Below, in pieces: positions 39,242 through 45,886 of a stretch of DNA of 51,975 bases; the first letter of the stretch is position 1; the number at the start of each line of letters is the position of its first letter. The position numbers and the translations under genes are program-made. The notes below the pieces were generated by a model. That model ran no database searches and was not told the DNA's origin. It was given only the letters and a program-made list of their open reading frames with translations. The DNA is taken from contig JAAURD010000009.1 in NCBI GenBank assembly GCA_012034075.1, positions 1 through 51,975 on the forward strand. Reading direction: 5' to 3'. This DNA is from Chloroflexaceae bacterium. Its GTDB lineage: Bacteria; Chloroflexota; Chloroflexia; Chloroflexales; Chloroflexaceae.

Positions 39242-39499
39242 CTAGAGCACAAATGTCAGAGCAACCATACCTATCAGCATGATCGATGCCCAGAGGGCAA
39301 TGCGTCGCAAATCATGGACAATATGACCATATTCCACCGAATGATCGATCTGTTCTAAGGCAACGCGTTCGCGAGCCGGTTTCGAGGTGGTTGCCGCAGA
39401 TGGCTGCACAGGAGTATACCCTTTGCCTGTTTGCTGTTGTCTGGCCTGACGGCGTTTTCGCCCGGATGGTTTTTGTGATGGTCGGGTATGAGGTGGCAT
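39242..39499 (-). CDS. Small tail-anchored basic membrane protein, unknown
   Basis: 85 aa. The first half is basic and low in hydrophobic residues (PSGRKRRQARQQQ); the last 22 residues (LRRIALWASIMLIGMVALTF) form one membrane helix. The ribosome site is not obvious at the ATG. A minus-strand TATAAT at 39555-39560 could be the -10 box. It lies convergent with rpmE and divergent from tdk. I do not recognise a family. Confidence 0.5.
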   Translation of the reverse strand: MPPHTRPSQKPSGRKRRQARQQQTGKGYTPVQPSAATTSKPARERVALEQIDHSVEYGHIVHDLRRIALWASIMLIGMVALTFVL

Positions 39500-39581
39500 A
39501 TGAGCGTTCGTTTATCCTTCTCATGCTATCGTCATTCAACATCTGTCATCCAAATTATACCATAAAAGGAAACAACATTCG

Positions 39582-40166
39582 ATGAGCCAACAGACAGCCA
39601 ATGGACGCATTGAGATAATTTGCGGATGCATGTTTAGCGGCAAAACCGAAGAGTTGATCCGACGGATTCGGCGGGTGAAAATTGCCCGCCAGCCGTTTCG
39701 TCTTTTTACCCCCAGTCGCGATACCCGTTATGGTCTTAACCAGGTGACCAGCCATAGCGGCAGCCGTTTAGAAGCGCAGACCGTCCGTTCTATCAGCGAA
39801 GTGCTCAACGCCTGTCACGATGTCAAAGTCGTTGCCATGGATGAGATCCATTTTCTTGATGATCCGCCCGAACGTATCGTGGCTGCCTGCCAACAAATGG
39901 CTGATCAGGGTATCCGTGTGCTAATTGCCACCCTGGACCAGGACTTTCGTGGTGAACCCTTTGCGGCTATTGCATTACTGATGGCCGTAGCCGAACGCGT
40001 CGATAAGCTCTCCGCCATCTGTGTCTGCTGTGGGGCCGAGGCCACGCGCTCACAGCGCTTAATCAATGGGCACCCGGCCCCCGCCGATGCCCCAACATTG
40101 ATGCTGGGTGGTCGCGAAATGTATGAAGCACGCTGCCGTGCTTGCCATATCGTGCCGCGCTCATAA
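39582..40166 (+). CDS. tdk: Thymidine kinase (type II)
   Basis: 194 aa. Phosphorylates thymidine with ATP in nucleotide salvage. The P-loop [15 protein letters not shown] lies at about residues 12-26. The DEIHF motif holds the catalytic Glu, and [16 protein letters not shown] and the lasso-type zinc site with CVCCGAEA and CRACH complete the fold. AAGGAA precedes the ATG by about 10 nt. Confidence 0.95.
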   Translation: MSQQTANGRIEIICGCMFSGKTEELIRRIRRVKIARQPFRLFTPSRDTRYGLNQVTSHSGSRLEAQTVRSISEVLNACHDVKVVAMDEIHFLDDPPERIVAACQQMADQGIRVLIATLDQDFRGEPFAAIALLMAVAERVDKLSAICVCCGAEATRSQRLINGHPAPADAPTLMLGGREMYEARCRACHIVPRS

Positions 40167-40218
40167 ACCACGCCGCGTACAGGAACATGAACGCCAGCGC
40201 ACACCCGTGTCGTTTCAG

Positions 40219-40671
40219 TCATGCGCTGCCTAAATACGCCGCAAGTTGCCGCAATTCGGCCCGGTAGATATGGCGCATCACCGGCGGTGTGATCAGATGC
40301 TCGATCATACCTGCGAACCCCGCTGATGCTGGCAATCTGGTTGCAATTTCTACCTCTGTGCCGTTCCCATCTGCAAGCGGTGTCAACGTAAACGTCGTAA
40401 CGACACCCGTCGCCGGGTCGTGCTCAACCAGAACCCGCCCTGGCCGCCGTTCCTCCACAACCATGCGGTATTCGCGCTCCTGACCCAGCGCACGAGTACG
40501 CACCCGGAAGATTGTACCATCGCCCTGCCCGCCAGTTTCTACCGTAAGCGATGGAAAAAACTGACGCGGCAAAATCTGCGGATGCCCATGCTGATAGTCG
40601 GTCAGCACCGCATATATTCTTTCTGGTGCTGCCGCAATCTGAGTCGATGCTGCGGTATAGATGGTGCTCAT
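40219..40671 (-). CDS. SRPBCC (START-like) ligand-binding protein
   Basis: 150 aa. The ATG at 40671 follows AGGAGA with a 5-nt spacer, preferred to the upstream ATG at 40719. IAAAPERIYAVLTDYQHGHP near the start and TFTLTPLADGNGTEVEIATR in the middle are typical of the polyketide-cyclase/SRPBCC family, which forms a hydrophobic pocket. The ligand is unknown. It lies 31 bp downstream of the chimeric relic at 40703, on the same strand. Confidence 0.75.
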   Translation of the reverse strand: MSTIYTAASTQIAAAPERIYAVLTDYQHGHPQILPRQFFPSLTVETGGQGDGTIFRVRTRALGQEREYRMVVEERRPGRVLVEHDPATGVVTTFTLTPLADGNGTEVEIATRLPASAGFAGMIEHLITPPVMRHIYRAELRQLAAYLGSA

Positions 40672-40702
40672 CGGGTTCTCCTGTTCCTTTGTCTGTTCGT
40701 AT

Positions 40703-41002
40703 CTATCCTTCACTTGCAAACCCAGGCTCCAGCGTGGGGTGTGCCGCGACCCAGGTTGCCATCACCTCAAGTGCCAACCCCATATTACCAACCTGGCAGT
40801 GATTATGTCCCTGTTCTGCTTCGGTAAAGATGCGTTCCGTAATCGAGCGAGCATGCTTCAACGCAGCCACCTGCAGATGATGCATCTTCAGCGGAATAAA
40901 ATGGTCAGCCGCACCCGTCAAAATCAACACATCCTGGGTTACTCGTTCTGATTGGAGATGCTCTGCATTAAACTGAAGCAAGGCCAGCGCAGCATCCATC
41001 TT
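40703..41002 (-). pseudogene. 3' remnant of an alpha/beta hydrolase gene
   Basis: About 99 codons survive. NAEHLQSERVTQDVLILTGA, DHFIPLKMHHLQVAALKHAR and the end HNHCQVGNMGLALEVMATWV match the C-terminal third of an alpha/beta hydrolase, with the acid Asp in ADHFIP and the His in GHNHCQ. The N-terminal part with the nucleophile elbow is absent. The sequence is joined directly to the dehydrogenase fragment near 41002, out of frame with it. Confidence 0.65.
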
Positions 41003-41502
41003 ATCAGGACTTGTTGTCCGCGCTGAATATGCACCTGTTTCAAGAGATACAAGGCGGTCATGCCACCACTGGGTACAGCCGCGGCTTCCTCATAGGTCAT
41101 ATTGGCGCGCTTTATGGCTACCACCCCGTTTTCGGGCATACAGAGATACTCGGCATATGCTCCCATTTCCTGACCACGATAGCCAAACACCTGGTCGCCT
41201 ACCGCGAAGCGCTGCACGTCCTTGCCCACCGCTGCAATCTCCCCAGCAAATTCGCTGCCGAGTGTTTGTATTCGCGGTTTGTTCAGGCCAAAAAACAGGC
41301 GTGCCATGAGCCAGAAGGGTAGTGGCATGTTACATTCGCGTGGAGAGATGGCTTTGAAGTTTCGCGCTTCTGTATCTCCGTAATTGACGGTTGTCGCTGC
41401 GATTTTTATCAGTATTTCCTTGTTTTTCGGCGTGGGTTTGGCTACTTCTTGCAGTTTTAGGGCGTCTGGTGACCCGTATTGTGTATAGACTACTCCTTTC
41501 AT
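40939..41502 (-). pseudogene. 5' part of a zinc-independent MDR alcohol dehydrogenase, truncated
   Basis: Begins MKGVVYTQYGSPDALKLQEV with a good GGAGGAA site 7 nt upstream, and runs through VGDQVFGYRG, MPENGVVAIKRANMTYEEAA and VPSGGMTALYLL to about residue 167 (QRGQQVLI). Here the nucleotide-binding GASGSVG-type motif should follow. Instead 20 unrelated residues lead to a stop, in the hydrolase remnant read in another frame. So the coenzyme-binding half is missing and the product is unlikely to be active. A deletion joined the two genes. Confidence 0.75.
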
Positions 41503-41531
41503 GTGTATTTCCTCCAGAACTGTTTCGCGCG

Positions 41532-41633
41532 TTAGCTCTCGCTACGGGCCGGGTGGTAGATAACATCCAACGTCTTTTCAAACTTCCTGGCCAGTTTTTC
41601 TTCGTGCCTGGTGTAATATTCCGTTTCGATCAT
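41532..41633 (-). CDS. Possible 33-aa peptide gene upstream of the dehydrogenase fragment
   Basis: ATG at 41633 preceded by AAAGGA with a spacer of about 8 nt. The product starts MIETEYYTRHEEKLARKFEK and is charged and helical. It could be a leader peptide or the end of an eroded gene. Weakly supported. Confidence 0.25.
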   Translation of the reverse strand: MIETEYYTRHEEKLARKFEKTLDVIYHPARSES

Positions 41634-41767
41634 CGCAGTTTCCTTTGTTCCTATCTCTCGAAATGCTGTTCAAGCTATGAAGCAACCGCCCGTGCCAGAC
41701 GATGGAGTTGCTCCGACTGCTTCAAGGCTTTGCGCTTCAACGTTTTGGATGGAGCGCGGTCGTCCCG

Positions 41768-41818
41768 ATCGTATGCAGGCAGGATGCCTGTGCTCCAACG
41801 CTCCAACGCTCCAATGTA
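41768..41818. repeat. GCAGGCAGGATGCCTG palindrome with CGCTCCAA tandem units
   Basis: GCAGGCAGGATGCCTGTGC near 41776 followed by three units of the type GCTCCAAC. It lies beyond the 3' end of the chemosensory operon (cheR stop at 41834). Relatives occur near 21095 and 33430. Confidence 0.55.
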
Positions 41819-41833
41819 TTTGTAAAAGCTCTA

Positions 41834-43354
41834 TCAGACCTCGGGTACTGTTTGTAGCTGGCGGTTGATATAGCTGGTAATTTCTTGAGCCGTGCTGCCA
41901 TCGGCACAGAGCAGCATCTCTGATGGTGACAGGCGATGGAGTTGCTTTAGCGCATTGCGATAGTTCCGCCGTGCTTCGCTAAAACGACCGAGCCGATGCC
42001 ATGTGTGGGCCATGCCCAGGATGCCCATGACAAAGGTGCGGTCAAGATAGACGGTGCGACGGTAACAGGCCAGGGCATCATCGTCCTGACCCAAGTGCTC
42101 ATAGACCTGAGCGAGCAAGTAGTGGGCTTCAATGCGGAGTGGATCAAGGTCAATGGTTTGTTCCGCATGAGTCCGAGCAAGCTCCCAATCACCGCTGTCC
42201 GCAGAGAGACGAGCCAGTGCCAGATGGGCATCGCTATGATCGGGTTGAGCTGCCAGCAAATCGTGTAACATGGGTTCGGCTGCCTGTTTTTTGCCCTGTT
42301 GTAGCAATGCACGAACCTGTAACCAGAGGTCGGGACGCGGTGGTTGCGGATTGCGCTTTACCTCAGGCGTAAGGTCTGATAAATGGACAGAAACAGCAGG
42401 CGCTTGCGGTGCGGGTATTTTGCTGATAGGCGCTTGCTCGACCTGGTGTTTGGTTTTCTCTGTTTGTACAGTTTTACTCTTTCCTTCAGCAAATTGAGGA
42501 TCAACGATAAAGAGTGGTGTGTTGAGTGGTTTGCGATAGACAACAGCGTTTGGAAAATTATGTGCCTCGAACTGATGATAGATACTTGATTGCGGTTCGG
42601 CATGACCAACAATGAGCCAGCCGCCGGGTACCAGCGCACGGTAGAAGCGTTCGATGATCTGTCGGGTGGTTGATTCTTCAAAATAGATAGTGACGTTGCG
42701 ACAGAGGATCATATCCAGCGCAAACGTCCCATTGGCAATCGATGGATAGCAGGGTTCAACCAGGTTCAACCGGCTAAAATGGACCATCCGGCGAATATCC
42801 GAATTGAGGCGCCAGCGCCGCTGTTCGCTGGTAAAGAAGCGTTGTTTGATCTGCTCATCAAGATCACGGAACGACCATTCGCCATAGAGCGCCTCGCGGG
42901 CACGGCTCAGAAAGTGCGGGTTGATATCGGTGGCTAAAATGGTGATCGTCCACGAGGTATCATGAGGCAGCATATCAGTGAGCAACATCGCTATCGAGTA
43001 GGGTTCTTCACCCGAAGCACACCCCGCGCTCCAGATACGCATGGTGTGTGAACTGGCGCGTTGTTTGAACAACTCGGGCAGAATGTGTTGGCGCAATGCC
43101 TCAAATTGTGGTCGATTACGAAAGAACGATGTTTCGCCAATGGTCAGATGAGCCAGCACAATGTCCCAGGCTGGCCCTTTATCGACAATATCCTGGTACA
43201 ACTCTTCCAGGTTCTGGTGACCACTGACACCTATAGCCAGGTTCAAGCCATGAAGCAAGTCAGCACGCTTCTGTTCGGGGTAAAAGAGACCACAACGTTG
43301 CTGTAACAGATTGCGAAAGCGGATGTAGAGGGCATCATTCAGGCAGTGGTCCAT
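41834..43354 (-). CDS. cheR: CheR methyltransferase with C-terminal TPR repeats
   Basis: 506 aa. The ATG at 43354 follows AAAGGA by 6 nt; reading further upstream only translates REP repeats. CheR methylates glutamates of chemoreceptors with SAM. The helical CheR N-domain (about 1-55) is followed by the catalytic domain: LTIGETSFFRN, the SAM loop IWSAGCASGEEPYSIAMLL, LCRNVTIYFEE and LVPGGWLIVGHAE. After a linker of about 90 residues come at least three TPR units (about 385-485; ARLSADSGDWELARTHAEQT, DPLRIEAHYLLAQVYEHLGQ), as in CheR proteins of non-E. coli pathways. It is the last gene of the operon. Confidence 0.92.
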   Translation of the reverse strand: MDHCLNDALYIRFRNLLQQRCGLFYPEQKRADLLHGLNLAIGVSGHQNLEELYQDIVDKGPAWDIVLAHLTIGETSFFRNRPQFEALRQHILPELFKQRASSHTMRIWSAGCASGEEPYSIAMLLTDMLPHDTSWTITILATDINPHFLSRAREALYGEWSFRDLDEQIKQRFFTSEQRRWRLNSDIRRMVHFSRLNLVEPCYPSIANGTFALDMILCRNVTIYFEESTTRQIIERFYRALVPGGWLIVGHAEPQSSIYHQFEAHNFPNAVVYRKPLNTPLFIVDPQFAEGKSKTVQTEKTKHQVEQAPISKIPAPQAPAVSVHLSDLTPEVKRNPQPPRPDLWLQVRALLQQGKKQAAEPMLHDLLAAQPDHSDAHLALARLSADSGDWELARTHAEQTIDLDPLRIEAHYLLAQVYEHLGQDDDALACYRRTVYLDRTFVMGILGMAHTWHRLGRFSEARRNYRNALKQLHRLSPSEMLLCADGSTAQEITSYINRQLQTVPEV

Positions 43355-43366
43355 TATCAATCCTTT

Positions 43367-43530
43367 GTAGGTACGGCTTGCAGCCGCGCGGCGGTCGGGA
43401 CGACCGCACCGGTTCGGACGCGGGTCGCGAACTTCGTAGGTGCGAGATCGTAGGTGCGGCTTGCAGCCGCACGACGTTTCCCACCGCAAAAGATGTCTCC
43501 ATTGAGATCATCAATTATCAATTATCAATG
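43367..43530. repeat. REP elements and TCAATTA units inside the chemosensory operon
   Basis: REP units at 43367-43412 and 43449-43475, then TCAATTATCAATTATCAATG at 43511-43530. The latter overlaps the cheB stop codon. It separates cheB from cheR by 170 bp, while the genes upstream are tightly packed. Confidence 0.8.
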
Positions 43531-44580
43531 TCGTTTTTGCACCTGTTGCAAAATAACAGGCGCCATATTCTGAATCGACTCAACACGGGTGATAACGCCC
43601 CGTTCAAAGGCTGCCCGCGGCATCCCATACACGACACTGCTGGCTTCATCCTGGGCCAGGGTCAGCGCACCGGTCTGGTGCAGCAACTGCATACCGGCAG
43701 CACCATCGTCGCCCATGCCAGTTAACACCACCCCGATGGAGCGTTTGCCATAGGCTTGGGCCACCGATTCAAAGAGGAAATCGGCACTGGGGCAATAGCG
43801 ATCCTGGGGTTTATTCAAACGGATAGCAAGAGAGTGGTTGCTGGCCGCAAGAATGTGATGTTCTTCGGGAGCGAGATAGACATGGGCGGGTTGGAGTTCT
43901 TGCCCCTGAGCCGCGATACAAATGGTCAAGTCGAGGGTCTGATCGAGCCACTGGGCCAGTGCTGAAACAAACCCACGGGCAATATGCTGCACCAGGAGCA
44001 CCGGCAAGGGGAAATCGCCGCCAAGCCCTTTGAGCAACAGCTGAACCGCCACGGGACCACCAGTTGAAGCGGCGATGGCAAGGAGTTGTGGGTTCACTGT
44101 TGTGATGGCTGGTGCCGCCGGTTCAGCCGGCGACCGCCGAACGGCATGCCGGGTTACGACCGGTACATCAGCCATCAGGCGGAGCGTGGTGAGCAACGTT
44201 TCACGGTCTTGCTGGTCATAACTGCGATGCATACTGCCGGGCTTGCGGATCACCGCCAGGGCGCCAGCGGTCAGCGCTTCGACCGAGCGCACACCTTCAG
44301 TGCCGATGCTACTGCTCACCATTACAATGCGCGTGGGTGATTGTTGCATAATCTGACGTGTGGCTGCGTACCCATCTTGAATCGGCAAATGAATATCCAT
44401 GGCAATGATATCAGGACGGAGGGCAATAGCTTTTTCGACCGCCTCACGCCCATTGCTGGCGGTACCGATCACCTGGAATGTGTCATCTTGTTGTAAGAGC
44501 CCGACGAGTAATTCGCGTTGGGCCAGGGAGTCTTCGACAATCAAGACTCGAATGGGAGTATCACGGTTGCGTTTGCTCAT
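43525..44580 (-). CDS. cheB: CheB methylesterase (REC plus esterase)
   Basis: 351 aa. Receiver domain about 10-125 with phospho-acceptor Asp62 (AMDIHLP) and KP in VIRKPG. Esterase domain about 165-345 with the triad Ser172 (AASTGGP), His199 (VQHIARGF) and Asp292 (TGMGDDGA). It removes methyl groups from receptors when phosphorylated by CheA. Its start overlaps the cheW stop by 4 nt. Confidence 0.95.
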   Translation of the reverse strand: MSKRNRDTPIRVLIVEDSLAQRELLVGLLQQDDTFQVIGTASNGREAVEKAIALRPDIIAMDIHLPIQDGYAATRQIMQQSPTRIVMVSSSIGTEGVRSVEALTAGALAVIRKPGSMHRSYDQQDRETLLTTLRLMADVPVVTRHAVRRSPAEPAAPAITTVNPQLLAIAASTGGPVAVQLLLKGLGGDFPLPVLLVQHIARGFVSALAQWLDQTLDLTICIAAQGQELQPAHVYLAPEEHHILAASNHSLAIRLNKPQDRYCPSADFLFESVAQAYGKRSIGVVLTGMGDDGAAGMQLLHQTGALTLAQDEASSVVYGMPRAAFERGVITRVESIQNMAPVILQQVQKRH

Positions 44581-45008
44581 GCGTGTACCGTTGGCACAAG
44601 GTCCTGTAAAACCAATGGTTCGAGCAACAGGACAGAGCCGTAATCGGTCGTGATGACCCCTTTGAGAAACGCGGCGGCTTTGTTCCCGCTCAAGCTAATC
44701 TGGGTGCTGACCGGTAATGCTATGACATGACGTACTTCATCCACGAGTAGACCAAACTCGGCTTGCTCCTGACCAATAATGATAATCTGCTCGTTAATAT
44801 CATAATGAAGGGTTTCTTGCAGCAGGACGCGACCATGCAGGACCGGTAGGTAATTGCCACGCAAGTTTAATAGCCCACAGATAGACGGAGGGGCATCGGC
44901 CAGTGCTAATAAATCGGGTAGCCGTACCACTTCCATAACAAATTCGACGGGAAGCCCATATTTTTGTGAGCCAATGCGAAAAATAACAATAATCATGGAG
45001 GTATTCAT
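44577..45008 (-). CDS. cheW: CheW-like coupling protein (2)
   Basis: 143 aa, a single CheW domain: VIFRIGSQKYGLPVEFVMEV, then ICGLLNLRGNYLPVLHGRVL and FGLLVDEVRHVIALP. It links receptor tips with CheA. The ATG overlaps the stop of the RsbT-like gene by 4 nt and its own stop overlaps cheB by 4 nt, so the three are translated together. Confidence 0.9.
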   Translation of the reverse strand: MNTSMIIVIFRIGSQKYGLPVEFVMEVVRLPDLLALADAPPSICGLLNLRGNYLPVLHGRVLLQETLHYDINEQIIIIGQEQAEFGLLVDEVRHVIALPVSTQISLSGNKAAAFLKGVITTDYGSVLLLEPLVLQDLVPTVHA

Positions 45009-45403
45009 GATTTGTTGTGCCTTTCGAGCAAAATGTTCATCGTTAAGACAGCCGCAGTGTTGTTGATAGAGAGCGCTACTTCATCGACCAGCAATCGCGC
45101 CTCGCCGACATGAAACATGCGCTCTAACTTTTCGATACGATCAGATGTGATGGTATCGGGATAGTTGGAGGTGCAGGTTATGGCGAGTCGGGGTGGGTTT
45201 GCATCTTGATAGACATGTACTTGAAAGATGGCGTGCAAGTTGTTGGCAATTAACGCACGTGCAACCGCACTGATGGCCGCAGTAATGCGTGCCTGCTGAG
45301 TCAGTTCAAGCCCCAGCGAGCGTGCGACCTGACGTACTTCTTGACGTAAGGTAATCACGTGCAATTCATTTTCGACCCTAACCGACGGAGATTCTTTGAT
45401 CAT
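45005..45403 (-). CDS. RsbT-like anti-sigma/kinase fold protein, degenerate
   Basis: 132 aa from the ATG at 45403 (a GTG lies one codon upstream). The segment VITLRQEVRQVARSLGLELT, then QARITAAISAVARALIANN, follows the RsbT/serine-kinase fold. The usual N-box acidic and Asn residues (E..RN) are replaced by hydrophobic ones, and the glycine-rich ATP-lid motifs are not visible, so ATP binding is doubtful. The end ALSINNTAAVLTMNILLERH still fits a GHKL strand pattern. In this position it may be a scaffold or a sensor partner of the chemosensory cluster. Distant homology, moderate confidence. Confidence 0.55.
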   Translation of the reverse strand: MIKESPSVRVENELHVITLRQEVRQVARSLGLELTQQARITAAISAVARALIANNLHAIFQVHVYQDANPPRLAITCTSNYPDTITSDRIEKLERMFHVGEARLLVDEVALSINNTAAVLTMNILLERHNKS

Positions 45404-45455
45404 CACAAATCATAGACTTTCTGACATGTGTTCACAACCGTTGCACGGGTTCTCT

Positions 45456-45827
45456 TTATAAGAGGCCGAGTTGACGTAACGACTCGATCAAATTATGTTC
45501 GGCATATGAGTCTTTGGGAATATAATCAATTGCCCCCGTTTCCAGACCAGCCAGGGCGTTTTTAGCGTCGTCGTAGCGGGTCAACATCACAATCGGAATA
45601 TGACTGGTTTGCGGGTCTTCTTTCAGCGCACGGCAAACCGCATAGCCATCGAGTTCAGGCAGATCGACATCGAGCACAACCGCATCGGGGTGCTGGTTAC
45701 GGGCGGCTTGCAGCCCGTTCGGGCCAGTATTCGCAACTTCTACTTCGAGCCCATGGCGACGCAGCTCAAGTTGAATGCGCATGGCCTGGGTGCGGCTATC
45801 TTCTACCACAAGAATACGGTACGTCAT
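45456..45827 (-). CDS. cheY: CheY-like single-domain response regulator
   Basis: 123 aa. Acidic pair at residues 9-10 (VVEDS), phospho-acceptor Asp53 (VVLDVDLPELDG), Thr in VMLTRY and Lys in YIPKDS. It should be phosphorylated by the neighbouring CheA and act on a motor or pilus apparatus. AGAGGAG precedes the ATG by 6 nt. TCAATTG-type repeats (45846-45882) separate it from cheA. Confidence 0.92.
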   Translation of the reverse strand: MTYRILVVEDSRTQAMRIQLELRRHGLEVEVANTGPNGLQAARNQHPDAVVLDVDLPELDGYAVCRALKEDPQTSHIPIVMLTRYDDAKNALAGLETGAIDYIPKDSYAEHNLIESLRQLGLL

Positions 45828-45845
45828 TGATTTCTCCTCTGGTCC

Positions 45846-45882
45846 TTTTCTGATTGATAATTGTCAATTGTCAATTGTCAAA
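45846..45882. repeat. TCAATTG tandem repeat between cheA and cheY
   Basis: Three to four units of TCAATTG. The same kind of unit occurs at 33716-33755, 43511-43530 and, as a related form, near 14485. Confidence 0.75.
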
Positions 45883-45886
45883 ACCG

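Noticed and set aside
41640..41833. Protein gene in the gap before the 33-aa peptide frame
   Set aside because: Only a short Lys/Gln-rich frame without a start codon was visible; it may be repeat-derived.
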